DNA from: Helcobacillus massiliensis
GTDB lineage: Bacteria; Actinomycetota; Actinomycetes; Actinomycetales; Dermabacteraceae
Direction of reading: 5' to 3'
Assembly: GCF_014191425.1 (NCBI RefSeq)
Contig: NZ_JACHWP010000006.1
Coordinates: 1-64,000, forward strand
DNA length: 64,000 nt
A model generated the notes under the pieces. It saw only the letters and a program-made list of their open reading frames with translations. It was not told where the DNA came from and searched no databases. Positions 8,464 to 17,076 of this stretch are shown one piece after another; position 1 is the stretch's first letter, and each line of letters starts with the position of its first letter. The position numbers were made by a program, and so were the translations under genes.

Positions 8464-8985
8464 TCAGCGCTTCGGAGCGACACCATCGACGGCGTCGATC
8501 GCCTCCCCGGAGGTGGCGCGGACGAGGGTGCGCTCGCCCACGAGCACGATCGGAAGGGCATCGAGCCCGCCGAGTTCGGCGGTGAGGGTGCGGGCGTCCG
8601 CATCGTGCACCACGTTCACCCAGCTGAAGCGGTCGTCGTTGGACCGCAGCGCCACCTGCATCTGCGCGGAGCCCTTGTTGGACGGGGCCCACAGGATGAT
8701 TCCGTGGCCGTCGGCGCGCCGCGTCAGCGCCTGCGCGAGCGGTTCGTGCAGGCCCCGGCGCAGCGGTGAGGTCCAGAACGCCATGAATGCGCCGAACGCC
8801 AGCATCACCGCACCGTAGACGGGGTGAGAGGAGGCTGTGAGCAGAACGCCGATCGCCGTGAACACGAGGAACAGGGCGACGGGTTTGACCCACAGCCGCC
8901 CGAGCGGCAAGGGGGCAGGAGTGATGCGGCCGGGGCCCTCCGGGGTGGGGGAGGGGGCCGACGGGTTCACGGATCGCGACGACAT
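8464..8985 (-). CDS. Small membrane protein of unknown function
   Basis: I do not recognise a family. The 173-residue protein has a Pro-rich N-terminus, two close hydrophobic segments (about 32-53 and 56-72) and a soluble C-terminal half with alternating strands (for example IILWAPSNKG and LPIVLVGERTLV). It could be a membrane-anchored PH-like domain protein, but this is only a shape impression. It sits upstream of the ABC exporter genes on the same strand, 79 nt apart. Confidence 0.6.
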   Translation of the reverse strand: MSSRSVNPSAPSPTPEGPGRITPAPLPLGRLWVKPVALFLVFTAIGVLLTASSHPVYGAVMLAFGAFMAFWTSPLRRGLHEPLAQALTRRADGHGIILWAPSNKGSAQMQVALRSNDDRFSWVNVVHDADARTLTAELGGLDALPIVLVGERTLVRATSGEAIDAVDGVAPKR

Positions 8986-9084
8986 GTCCCCATCGTCCCA
9001 CGTGGGCAGTTATCCACAGTCCGCGGAGCCCATCGCCATCGGTGCGCGGGCCCGGCAAGAATGGATGCCAGAGGGAGAGGAAAC

Positions 9085-9120
9085 GGCCCCGGCGCTGCTG
9101 AGGGGGATAGCGCCGGGGCC
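9085..9120 (-). terminator. Strong hairpin, likely terminator of the GMC oxidoreductase operon
   Basis: GGCCCCGGCGCT (9085-9096) and AGCGCCGGGGCC (9109-9120) form a perfect 12-bp stem with a 12-nt loop. It lies 32 nt past the stop of the GMC gene on the minus strand, followed by GTTTCC, a weak U-tract. It also separates a less GC-rich gene block from its GC-rich neighbour. Confidence 0.75.
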
Positions 9121-9151
9121 ACTTCATTGCCCGACCAGATCGAGCAAGGGG

Positions 9152-10717
9152 TTACACGGTGCCGGTGCGCAACGCTTCCTCTAGGTATTCGGCCTGGCGC
9201 ATTGCCAAAGCGACGATCGTGAGTGTCGGATTGGCAGCGGCGCCGGTTGTGAACACCGAGCCGTCGGAAACGAACAGGTTCGGAATGTCGTGGGCCCGGC
9301 CGAAGGCATCGACTACACCATCGTCCGGACGCTCACTCATACGGCACGTCCCGAGATTGTGTGTGGACGGGTATGGCGGAGTGCGATGAGTCGATGTCGA
9401 ACCCACTGCTTCGTAAAGGGCCTCCGCTGCGCTGTAGGCATGTTCGCGCATGGCTAGATCATTTGGATGATCGTCGTAATGCACATTTGCGACCGGCAGG
9501 CCGAACTGGTCGCTGACAGTGGGGTTCAGCGTGATCGCGTTGGACTCCTGCGGCATGTCTTCACCCACCAGCCAGCAACCAGCCGTATTCGCATAACCGT
9601 CGAGGATGGACGTGAAGTTGCGTCCCCACGCTCCGGGCTCTGCGAAACTGGCCAGGAAAGCCGGCCCCAAGGAGATTGTTTCGATGTAGTAGCCGCCGGC
9701 GAAGCCGCGGCCGGGATTGTGAACGGATTCATCGGCGATCAGGCCAGCCATGGTCTCACCCCGGTACATGTGCACAGGCTTCGAGAACTGTGCGTATACG
9801 CTGCCCGTCAGGTGGCGCATGTAATTGCGGCCGAGCTGCCCCGAGGAGTTCGCAAGGCCGTCCGGAAACAGAGCATTTGCGCTCTGCAGAAGCAGACGCG
9901 GGTTTTCGATGGCGTTGCCTGCTACACAGACCACGGCGGCTGCCTGACGCTGCAGGTTGCCGTCTTCGTCGAAGTAGAGGACCCCTTCGATTCGGCCCTT
10001 CGAGTCCGTGGTCAGCTCGGCGACATGGCAGTTGGGGCGAAGATCGAGCTTTCCAGTCTTGACAGCACGCGGGATCTCTCGCACCATCGTCGACCACTTC
10101 GACTTGTTCTTATCGCCCTGGAAGTTGAAGCCATCCTGGATCGACGCCGGCCGGCCGTCGTAGGGTGCCGCGTTGGTGCCGTAGGGACCGGTTGCGTAGT
10201 GCTTGTAGCCCACCTTCTCCGCACCCCCGGCGAGCACCTTGTAGTTGTTGTTCGCCGGCAGCGGCGGGCGCCCGCCGCGATGTGTGGATCCGATCGCGTC
10301 CTCGGCACGCGTGTAGTACGGCTCCAGATCCTCATAGCTGATGGGCCAGTCGAGAAGATTCGCACCGTCGATTCGCCCGTAGGTGGAACGGGTCTTGAAC
10401 TCGTGGGGTTTGAAGCGCGGTGTCGCGCCCGACCAGTGAGTGGTGGTCCCGCCGACGGCCTTCACGATCCACGCGGGCAGGTTGGGGAAGTCCTTGGCGA
10501 TGCGCCACGACCCGGAGGTCGTCCTCTGGTCAGTCCACGCCATTTGGTTGAAGGCTTCCCACTCAAGGTTCACGTAGTCCTCGTTGTGCAGGTAGGGGCC
10601 CGCCTCCAGCAGCACGCATTCGATGCCCATTCGTGTCAGTTCGTAGGCCATGGTGCCGCCACCGGCTCCGGAACCCACGATGACGACCGACGGGGTTGTG
10701 AGCTCGATCTTCTTCAT
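9152..10717 (-). CDS. GMC family FAD oxidoreductase (gluconate 2-dehydrogenase-like large subunit)
   Basis: The 521-residue flavoprotein opens with a Rossmann motif (VVIVGSGAGGGTMAYELTRMG) that binds the FAD ADP moiety. It has the GMC active-site region HNLGTCRM and the C-terminal TTGAAANPTLTIVALAMR. This matches the membrane sugar/alcohol dehydrogenase class that works with a gluconate 2-dehydrogenase subunit 3-type partner, encoded just upstream with an ATGA overlap. It probably oxidises a sugar, polyol or gluconate-like substrate. ATG at 10717 was chosen because GGAGGAG lies about 7 nt upstream. Composition is more A/T-rich than the surrounding genes. Confidence 0.85.
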   Translation of the reverse strand: MKKIELTTPSVVIVGSGAGGGTMAYELTRMGIECVLLEAGPYLHNEDYVNLEWEAFNQMAWTDQRTTSGSWRIAKDFPNLPAWIVKAVGGTTTHWSGATPRFKPHEFKTRSTYGRIDGANLLDWPISYEDLEPYYTRAEDAIGSTHRGGRPPLPANNNYKVLAGGAEKVGYKHYATGPYGTNAAPYDGRPASIQDGFNFQGDKNKSKWSTMVREIPRAVKTGKLDLRPNCHVAELTTDSKGRIEGVLYFDEDGNLQRQAAAVVCVAGNAIENPRLLLQSANALFPDGLANSSGQLGRNYMRHLTGSVYAQFSKPVHMYRGETMAGLIADESVHNPGRGFAGGYYIETISLGPAFLASFAEPGAWGRNFTSILDGYANTAGCWLVGEDMPQESNAITLNPTVSDQFGLPVANVHYDDHPNDLAMREHAYSAAEALYEAVGSTSTHRTPPYPSTHNLGTCRMSERPDDGVVDAFGRAHDIPNLFVSDGSVFTTGAAANPTLTIVALAMRQAEYLEEALRTGTV

Positions 10718-11298
10718 TGCCCGCTCCTCCCGGTCCGGTTCGGCTGTCCTGACTGTCGGTTCTGCCCCACGGGTACTGCAGCCGGTCGGACATCTGCGGC
10801 GCCGCTGGCGCCAGGGATTGGGGAAATGACATGAGCCAACGGCTCGCCTCCGTACTCCTCGATCCGAGGTTCCGGCAGCCAATCGAGGTCGTTGAAGCCG
10901 CGGTCGATGTATCCGCCCTTGTCGAAGGAGGGGCCTTCATACCCGAGCGTTGCCCACACCTCCTCGTCCTCGTACAGGTTCACAACGGCGTTCTGCCGCA
11001 CGAACCCGAAGAACGGTGTGTGCTGGATCTGCATGAGCAGCGGGTGTGCCTCGTCGGGCTCCATGTCGATGAAGGTGCCGTTGGACAGTGCTTCCAACGA
11101 CCGCAGCCCTTGGTGGAGCTTCACTTCGGCCCACGGTGACGCGGCGGCTTCCCGCAGAACGATGTCCGCGGTCCGCTCATACGCCGTGATGGGCACCGAG
11201 TCATGCGGGAAAATGGCCCGGATCAGATGGGTGAGATAGACCTTTTCGTCTGGGAGTTGGCCTGCTCTTCTCCCGGTTTCAGTCTTCTTCGACTGCAT
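10714..11298 (-). CDS. Gluconate 2-dehydrogenase subunit 3 family protein
   Basis: This 194-residue protein resembles the small subunit of membrane gluconate dehydrogenase-type complexes, with LTHLIRAIFPHDSVP near the N-terminus and HTPFFGFVRQNAVVNLYEDEEVWATLGYEGPSFDKGGY in the middle, the Pfam Gluconate_2-dh3 pattern. Many family members have a Tat signal; none is seen here. The last 30 residues are polar and low in complexity. The gene has a near-perfect AAGGAGGGG ribosome binding site, is first in its operon, and overlaps the GMC gene by 4 nt, which supports a two-subunit complex. Confidence 0.8.
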   Translation of the reverse strand: MQSKKTETGRRAGQLPDEKVYLTHLIRAIFPHDSVPITAYERTADIVLREAAASPWAEVKLHQGLRSLEALSNGTFIDMEPDEAHPLLMQIQHTPFFGFVRQNAVVNLYEDEEVWATLGYEGPSFDKGGYIDRGFNDLDWLPEPRIEEYGGEPLAHVISPIPGASGAADVRPAAVPVGQNRQSGQPNRTGRSGQ

Positions 11299-11331
11299 GA
11301 CCCCTCCTTAGGTCGTGACGTGATGGCCGCC

Positions 11332-11360
11332 ACAGTAGGAAGAGGGGTCTGGGTGCTCAA
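11332..11360 (-). promoter_or_regulatory. Promoter of the GMC / subunit 3 operon
   Basis: On the minus strand TTGAGC (11360-11355), a 17-nt spacer and TACTGT (11337-11332) form a good sigma-70-type promoter. Transcription would start near 11325, leaving a leader of about 27 nt. A TCACGTCACGA stretch (about 11313-11323) overlaps the expected +1 and could be an IclR operator, which is inference. Confidence 0.6.
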
Positions 11361-11401
11361 GAGGTGTTCTCAGGGCACGAGAATCAGCCTCCGCGGGAGT
11401 G

Positions 11402-12190
11402 TCAGAGTCGGTTCGCGCCCAGGCGGTACGCCCGTGAGGCCCGCGCTGCGGAGGCACGCAGCCGTGATTCGATGTGGCGCTGCCGCCCGTCGTAGGCACC
11501 CGACGGAGCCGATATCGCCAGTGACCCGATCAGCAGTCCGTCGCCTGCCCGAATCGCAGCAGCGGCACACGATATCCCTGGCTGGAACTCTTCGTGCTCC
11601 CACGCAACACCGCTCTCGCTGATCGCCGCCAGCTCCTCAAGGAGCTCGTTCGGATCGGTCCTGGTGTTCGGGGTGTGCTGCTGAAGAGGAGTCCCAGACA
11701 CGCGTTCGTGCTGCTCGTCGTGGGAGAGGGATGCGAGGCCGATCTTTCCGAATGCCGTCGCGTGGGGACTCTCATGGAAGCCGAACCCCATCTTCCCCAG
11801 ACGGGGCGCGTCAGCGGAGTCGGCGACGTCGACCACGACGAAATCGGTGCCGCGATGGACTGCCAGGTAGCAGGCGAGATGGAGGTCATTGTGGAGGCTG
11901 CGCACCTCTCGGCGGACAGCGAGCGGCACACCGATATCGTCGTGGAGGCCCTTTGCCAGCACGTGCAGCCGGTAGCCCAGCGCAAACCTGCTTTCGGCGC
12001 GGAGATGCACCATGTACCCGAGGTCGATGAGTTCGCTGCATGCCCGGTACACCGTTGGGAGTGGGATGGAAGTCCGTTCCGCGATCGACTTCGCGGAGGC
12101 GCTTCCCTGAGACGCGACAGCTTCGAGGATTGCGAACGTCCGCTCCACCTGTCCGTGAGGTGGGTTCTGAGCCGCCTGAAGATCCGCCAT
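11402..12190 (-). CDS. IclR family transcriptional regulator
   Basis: The 262-residue protein has an N-terminal winged helix-turn-helix (about 14-75; VERTFAILEAVASQGSASAKSIAERTSIPLPTVYRACSEL in outline) and a C-terminal IclR effector-binding domain (FHESPHATAFGKIGLASL; GISCAAAAIRAGDGLLIGSLAISAP). It lies between the oxidoreductase operon, same strand, and a divergent ABM-domain gene, so it probably controls both. Its ATG sits 6 nt after TAGCCT with no ribosome binding site, implying a leaderless mRNA. The palindrome TTGCGCAA covers the start codon and could serve for autoregulation. Confidence 0.88.
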   Translation of the reverse strand: MADLQAAQNPPHGQVERTFAILEAVASQGSASAKSIAERTSIPLPTVYRACSELIDLGYMVHLRAESRFALGYRLHVLAKGLHDDIGVPLAVRREVRSLHNDLHLACYLAVHRGTDFVVVDVADSADAPRLGKMGFGFHESPHATAFGKIGLASLSHDEQHERVSGTPLQQHTPNTRTDPNELLEELAAISESGVAWEHEEFQPGISCAAAAIRAGDGLLIGSLAISAPSGAYDGRQRHIESRLRASAARASRAYRLGANRL

Positions 12191-12202
12191 TGCGCAAGGC
12201 TA
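12191..12202 (-). promoter_or_regulatory. -10 box and leaderless start of the iclR-type gene
   Basis: On the minus strand TAGCCT (12202-12197), 6 nt, then ATG at 12190. The palindrome TTGCGCAA (12190-12197) lies on the predicted +1. A related TTGCGCGA occurs at about 12231, so paired operator half-sites between the divergent genes are possible. Confidence 0.6.
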
Positions 12203-12326
12203 GCCCACGAGCAGCGGCGCTGAGGGCTTCTTGCGCGATGAGAAGAGCTGTGGAAGTCGAGGGGCGGCACAGCCCAGGATGGGCACATCGTCCGAGGCAG
12301 TCCACCAGTTCAGGAAAGGGAAGACG

Positions 12327-12647
12327 ATGATCCTTATCAATGTGAAGTTCGAGGTCAAGCCGGAGCATGCGGACAATTGGCCCTCAATCTCCGAGGAGTT
12401 CACCGAGGCGACTCTGCAGGAACCGGGGAACCTGTGGTTCGAATGGTCGCGCAGCGTCAAGGACCCCAACACGTACGTTCTGATCGAAGCGTTCACCGAC
12501 GAGGGAGCCGCCCCTCATGTCGAGTCCGAACACTTCAAGGCAATGCAGGAGGAGTTCCCCGCCTATCTGGCGTCGACTCCGCAGATCGTATCGGTCCAGG
12601 TGGAGTCCGACGGCTGGGGCCCCATGGGCGAGATCAGCGTCGAGTGA
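12327..12647 (+). CDS. Antibiotic biosynthesis monooxygenase (ABM/YgiN-like) domain protein
   Basis: This 106-residue protein has the dimeric alpha+beta barrel pattern of ABM proteins: a first strand with ILINVKFEVKPEHADNW, then EPGNLWFEWSRS, TYVLIEAFTDEGAA and HVESEHFKAMQEEFPAYL. Such small proteins act on quinones or related aromatics, or act as dissociating partners of oxidoreductases. It starts at the ATG behind AGGAAAGGGA and is divergent from the IclR regulator, so it likely belongs to the same regulon as the GMC complex. Confidence 0.8.
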   Translation: MILINVKFEVKPEHADNWPSISEEFTEATLQEPGNLWFEWSRSVKDPNTYVLIEAFTDEGAAPHVESEHFKAMQEEFPAYLASTPQIVSVQVESDGWGPMGEISVE

Positions 12648-12657
12648 CCGGCGGGTC

Positions 12658-12693
12658 GTGAGGGTCTGATCGATCGGTCGACCGGGCCCTCAC
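12658..12693 (+). terminator. Hairpin after the ABM gene
   Basis: GTGAGGG (12658-12664) pairs with CCCTCAC (12687-12693) around a 22-nt loop that can itself fold (GGTCGACC). It lies 10 nt past the stop at 12647. No U-tract follows, so it may be a weak or Rho-assisted terminator. Confidence 0.5.
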
Positions 12694-12769
12694 GCCAGCG
12701 TCGTCGGTCCTACCCTGGAGTCCTCTGTTGTTGCGGCTCCCCCATGCAGTTGTGAGGTGGTTCAGTGTG

Positions 12770-14056
12770 ATGCCCGTGAGCGCAACCGTCATCGGCCTGA
12801 TGTCCGGCACGTCCCATGACGCGATCGACGCCGCCGCAGCCCAGATCCATCTCGAGGACGGCGCAGCCGGACCCACCCTCGTGCTCCGCCCCCTCGGCCT
12901 CGTCTCCGCACCCTACGAACCCGGCCTGCGCCGCGCCATCACCGCCGCCCTCCCGCCGAATCCCACCAGCATGGGCGCGGTGTGCGAACTCGACACCCGC
13001 ATCGGCCAGGCGTTCGCCGACCTCGCCGCCCGCGCGGACACCGAGCTCTGCGACGGCCGCGCCGACCTCGCCGTCTCCCACGGCCAGACCCTCTTCCACT
13101 GGGTCGAGGGCGGTCAGGTCCGCGGCACCCTGCAGCTCGGGCAGGCGGCATGGATCGCGGAGCGCACCGGCCTGACCACCGTCAGCGACCTGCGCTCGCG
13201 GGACGTCGCCGCCGGCGGCCAGGGCGCCCCACTCGTCTCGCTCATCGACGTGCTCTGGCTGCACGGCCTGCAGGCCGGCGAGGCCGACGGGATCGCACCG
13301 GCCGGCAGCGCAGCCGCCGTGAACCTTGGCGGCATCGCCAACGCCACCGTGCTGCGCCCCGGCGCCGACCCCATCGCCTTCGACACCGGCCCCGCGAACG
13401 CCCTCCTCGACGCCGCCGTCCACGACCGCACCGGCGGCCGTCAGAGCGCCGACGTCGACGGTCTGCTCGCGCTCGCCGGCAGCACCCACCCGCGCCTGCT
13501 CGAAGCGCTGCTGGCCGACGGGTTCTACGAGCGGCCCGCCCCGAAGACCACAGGGAAGGAACTGTTCCACCCGGGCTACATCGCTGAGCGCGCCCGCGCC
13601 GCCGACCCGCCGGTCGACCTGGATGAGCTCAGCCTCGAGGACCTCGCCGCAACCCTGACGGAGCTGACCGGGCGCACCCTCGCCGGCGCGCTGACCAGCG
13701 CGAACACCACCGGTGCGCCGGGCCTGGTGGTGCTGTCCGGCGGCGGCACCCGGAACCCGGCGATCGTCGCCGCGATCCGCCGGCACCTTCCCGCATCGAA
13801 CGTCCGCATCAGCGACGAGCTCGGGTTCGACTCCGCCGCGAAGGAAGCGCTCGCGTTCGCCGCGCTCGGCTTCTTCACCGTCCACGGCCTGCCCGGCGCC
13901 CTGCCGTCCTGCACCGGCGCCGGCCGCGCCGCCGTCCTCGGGTCCATCACCCCCGGTACGCGCGGCGCCCCGCCGCTGAGCGGGAGCCCATTCGGCGCCG
14001 CGAACCCGTCGGCCCGCGTTCCCGCCCCCATCGCCCTCCGAATCGAGCAGCCATGA
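12770..14056 (+). CDS. anmK: Anhydro-N-acetylmuramic acid kinase
   Basis: AnmK phosphorylates and opens 1,6-anhydro-MurNAc to MurNAc-6-phosphate in cell-wall recycling. The 428-residue protein carries the phosphate-binding motif GLMSGTSHDAIDAA at its start, SHGQT in the middle, the sugar-kinase NLGGIANAT loop, FDTGPANALLD and the adenosine motif VLSGGGTRNP. The last 45 residues are Pro/Ala-rich and non-conserved. GTG at 12767 is an equally possible start; GAGGTGG lies 6-9 nt upstream of both. Its stop overlaps the ATG of the D-lactate dehydrogenase-like gene (ATGA). Confidence 0.92.
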   Translation: MPVSATVIGLMSGTSHDAIDAAAAQIHLEDGAAGPTLVLRPLGLVSAPYEPGLRRAITAALPPNPTSMGAVCELDTRIGQAFADLAARADTELCDGRADLAVSHGQTLFHWVEGGQVRGTLQLGQAAWIAERTGLTTVSDLRSRDVAAGGQGAPLVSLIDVLWLHGLQAGEADGIAPAGSAAAVNLGGIANATVLRPGADPIAFDTGPANALLDAAVHDRTGGRQSADVDGLLALAGSTHPRLLEALLADGFYERPAPKTTGKELFHPGYIAERARAADPPVDLDELSLEDLAATLTELTGRTLAGALTSANTTGAPGLVVLSGGGTRNPAIVAAIRRHLPASNVRISDELGFDSAAKEALAFAALGFFTVHGLPGALPSCTGAGRAAVLGSITPGTRGAPPLSGSPFGAANPSARVPAPIALRIEQP

Positions 14057-17055
14057 CCCACCACAGCACAGTGCCCGGCGCGATCCGCGACGCCGTCGGC
14101 GACCCGAAGCGCCTCACCACCCGCCTCATCGACCGCGCCGCCCGCGCCGGCGACGCCTCCCACTACCTCCTCACCCCCAGCGCCGTCATCACCGCCGCCG
14201 ACGCCCCCGAAGTGGGCCGGATCCTCGCGGCCGCCACCGCCAGCCGCACCCCGGTCACGATCCGCTCCGGCGGCACCAGCCTCTCCGGCCAGGCCTCCAC
14301 CGACGGCATCCTCATCGACGTCCGTCAGCGCTTCCGCACCATCGACGTCCTCGACGGCGGCGAGCGGGTCCGCGCCGGCTCCGGCATGACGATCGCCCAG
14401 GTCAACAACCACCTGCGCCGCTACCGCCGCCGCCTCGGCCCCGACCCGGCCAGCGAAGCCGCCGCCACCATCGGCGGTGTCATCGCCAACAACTCCAGCG
14501 GCATGGCCTGCGGCACCGAACAGAACACATACCGCACCCTCGAATCGATGTGGCTCGTGCTGCCCACCGGCACCCTGATCGACACCGCTGACCCGCACGC
14601 CGACCGCCGCCTGCGCGACCTGGAGCCCGACATCCATGACGGCCTGCTCCGCCTGCGCGAGCGGATCCGCTCGAACCCGGCGTCCGTCGCAGCGATCCGG
14701 GAGCGCTTCGCGCTGAAGAACACGATGGGCTACGGCATCAACGCCTTCCTCGACGCCGAGCACCCCATCGACATCCTCCGCCTGCTCATCATCGGCTCCG
14801 AAGGCACCCTCGGCTTCGTCGCTGACGCCACCTTCCGCACCGTCGGCGTGCCCCCGTTCGTCACCACCGGCCTCGGCGTGTTCCCCAGCCTCGACGCCGC
14901 CGCCCGCGCCCTGCCGGCGCTCGTCGACTCCGGCGCCGCCACCCTCGAACTGATGGACTCGACCTCGATCACCGTCGGCCAGGAGCTCGCGGATGCGCCG
15001 CCGGAGATCACCGGGTTCCGGCCCGACGGCGAAGCCGCCCTCCTCATCGAATACCGCGCCGAGACTGCAGCGGCCCTGGCCGACCAGCAGGCCGCCGCGG
15101 GCCGCATCCTCGCCGGTCAACAGCTACGGGATCAGGTCCGGTTCAGTGAGGACCCCGTCGGCCGCGCGTCCGCGTGGGCGCTGAGGAAGGGGCTGTACGC
15201 CTCCGTTGCCGGTGCGCGCCCCATCGGCACCACCGCACTCCTGGAGGACATCGTGGTGCCGCCCGCCTCCCTCGCCGACACCTGCGCTGACCTGCAGGAC
15301 CTGTTCGCCGAGCACCGCTACGGCAGCAGCGTCATCTTCGGCCACGCGAAGGACGGCAACATCCACTTCATGCTCACCGACCGCTTCGAGGGCGATGACG
15401 CGCTCGGCCGCTACGACCGGTTCACCGAGTCCATGGTGGACCTCGTGCTCTCCCACGGCGGCAACCTCAAGGCCGAGCACGGCACCGGTCGCGCGATGGC
15501 GCCGTTCGTGCACCGCCAGTACGGTGACGAGCTCTACGACGTCATGGTGCAGCTCAAGCGCCTCATCGACCCCGCCGGCATCATGAACCCCGGCGTCATC
15601 ATCAGCGACGACGCCGACGCGCACATGGCGAACATCAAACTGAACCCGCCGGTGGAGGACGAAGTGGACCGCTGCGTGGAGTGCGGCTACTGCGAACCCG
15701 TCTGCCCCAGCCGGGACCTCACCCTCACACCGCGGCAGCGGATCGTGGTGCGCCGCGCCGCCGAAGCAGCGCTTGCCCGCGGTGACCTCGACACGGTGGC
15801 GGAGCTCCGCGCCGACTACGACTACGAGGGTGTGCAGACCTGCGCGGTGGACGGAATGTGCGCCGTCGCCTGCCCGCTGGGCATCGACACGGGTGCGCTC
15901 GTGAAGCGCCTGCGCCGCGAGAAGGCGAACCCGATCCACGCCGCCGCGTGGGCGGGGGCGGCCCGCGCCTGGGCGCCCGTCAGCCGCGGCGCCGCCGGTG
16001 CGCTGGACGCCGCCGGGGCACTGCCGCCGTCGGTCCCCGGGGGTCTCTCACGCGCCGGCCGCGCTGTCCTCGGGGCCGACGTGGTGCCCCGTTACACACC
16101 GGACCTGCCCGGAGGCGGCGCCGCCCGCCACCTGCTCGGCCGCACGCTCGGCGCGCGCGACGGGGACCTCGTGGGCATCTACCTGCCGGCGTGCGTGTCC
16201 TCCATGTTCGGGCCGGCCGACGGATGCGGCAGCGACAGCAGCTGCGGCGACGGTGGCTGCAGTGACGGCGGCTGCAGTGGCGGCGAGCGGGACCGGCACG
16301 GCGTGGCCGGCGCCCTCGGCACGGTCCTGGAGCGGGTGGGGCTGCGAGTCGTCATCCCGGACGGCATAGACACGCTGTGCTGCGCCACCCCGTGGACGTC
16401 GAAGGGGTACGCGGCGGGCGTCGGCGCGATGCAGCGCCGAGTCAGCGGCGCCGTGCGGCGCGTGGTGCGCGAGCTCAGCGCTGCCGGCGCCCCTGCCGAT
16501 CTGCCGATCATCTCCGACGCCTCCAGCTGCACCGAGGGCTACGCCTCCATGCTCGCCGACCAGGGATTCCGTGTGGAGGATGCGGTGGAGCTGGTGGCCC
16601 GCGAAGCACTGCCGCGCCTGCTGTGCACCGGGGCCGACGGGACCGCCCCCACCGGTGCGGCGCTTCAGCCGCAGGTGGAGGAGATCGTCCTGCACCCCAC
16701 CTGCTCCTCCACGCAGATGGGGCTGAACCCTGCGCTCATCAAGGTCGCCGAAGCCGTTGCGGACACGGTGACGGTGCCCGCGATGTGGTCGTGCTGCGGC
16801 TTCGCGGGCGACCGCGGCATGCTTCACCCGGAGCTCACGGACGCCGCCACCGCTGACGAGGCCGCCGAGGTGCGCCGAGGCGTCGACACCGCTGATGACC
16901 GCGACGCCGCAGAACTGCGGGGGAGCGGCGCTGCACGCGGCAGCCGCGCGTTCGCGTCCTGCAACCGCACCTGCGAGATCGGCATGTCCCGTGCTACTGG
17001 CGAGGACTACCGCCACATCATCGAGCTGCTCGCCGACGCGGCCCGCGCCGGCTGA
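14053..17055 (+). CDS. FAD-binding and Fe-S-binding oxidoreductase, D-lactate dehydrogenase-like
   Basis: The 1000-residue protein fuses a GlcD/Dld-type flavoprotein with a C-terminal iron-sulfur/CCG half. The FAD (PCMH) domain shows VTIRSGGTSLSGQA and ATIGGVIANNSSGM; the FAD-oxidase C domain follows, ending in KAEHGTGRAMAPFV. Two 4Fe-4S motifs are CVECGYCEPVCPS and CAVDGMCAVACPLG, followed by two CCG-type cysteine clusters (LCCATPW; SCCGFAGDRG). Residues about 725-746 are a Cys/Gly/Asp-rich insertion not expected in the family. It likely oxidises D-lactate or a similar 2-hydroxy acid at the membrane and passes electrons to quinone. Coupling to anmK suggests use of D-lactate released from MurNAc-6-phosphate. 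Confidence 0.88.
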   Translation: MTHHSTVPGAIRDAVGDPKRLTTRLIDRAARAGDASHYLLTPSAVITAADAPEVGRILAAATASRTPVTIRSGGTSLSGQASTDGILIDVRQRFRTIDVLDGGERVRAGSGMTIAQVNNHLRRYRRRLGPDPASEAAATIGGVIANNSSGMACGTEQNTYRTLESMWLVLPTGTLIDTADPHADRRLRDLEPDIHDGLLRLRERIRSNPASVAAIRERFALKNTMGYGINAFLDAEHPIDILRLLIIGSEGTLGFVADATFRTVGVPPFVTTGLGVFPSLDAAARALPALVDSGAATLELMDSTSITVGQELADAPPEITGFRPDGEAALLIEYRAETAAALADQQAAAGRILAGQQLRDQVRFSEDPVGRASAWALRKGLYASVAGARPIGTTALLEDIVVPPASLADTCADLQDLFAEHRYGSSVIFGHAKDGNIHFMLTDRFEGDDALGRYDRFTESMVDLVLSHGGNLKAEHGTGRAMAPFVHRQYGDELYDVMVQLKRLIDPAGIMNPGVIISDDADAHMANIKLNPPVEDEVDRCVECGYCEPVCPSRDLTLTPRQRIVVRRAAEAALARGDLDTVAELRADYDYEGVQTCAVDGMCAVACPLGIDTGALVKRLRREKANPIHAAAWAGAARAWAPVSRGAAGALDAAGALPPSVPGGLSRAGRAVLGADVVPRYTPDLPGGGAARHLLGRTLGARDGDLVGIYLPACVSSMFGPADGCGSDSSCGDGGCSDGGCSGGERDRHGVAGALGTVLERVGLRVVIPDGIDTLCCATPWTSKGYAAGVGAMQRRVSGAVRRVVRELSAAGAPADLPIISDASSCTEGYASMLADQGFRVEDAVELVAREALPRLLCTGADGTAPTGAALQPQVEEIVLHPTCSSTQMGLNPALIKVAEAVADTVTVPAMWSCCGFAGDRGMLHPELTDAATADEAAEVRRGVDTADDRDAAELRGSGAARGSRAFASCNRTCEIGMSRATGEDYRHIIELLADAARAG

Positions 17056-17076
17056 TAGGCGGAATCCGTCGGCCCC

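Noticed and set aside
9010-9018. TTATCCACA, a perfect DnaA box
   Set aside because: It is a single copy between ordinary genes, without dnaA, dnaN or an A/T-rich unwinding region; a TTGTCCACA near 49858 is likewise isolated. Not an origin.
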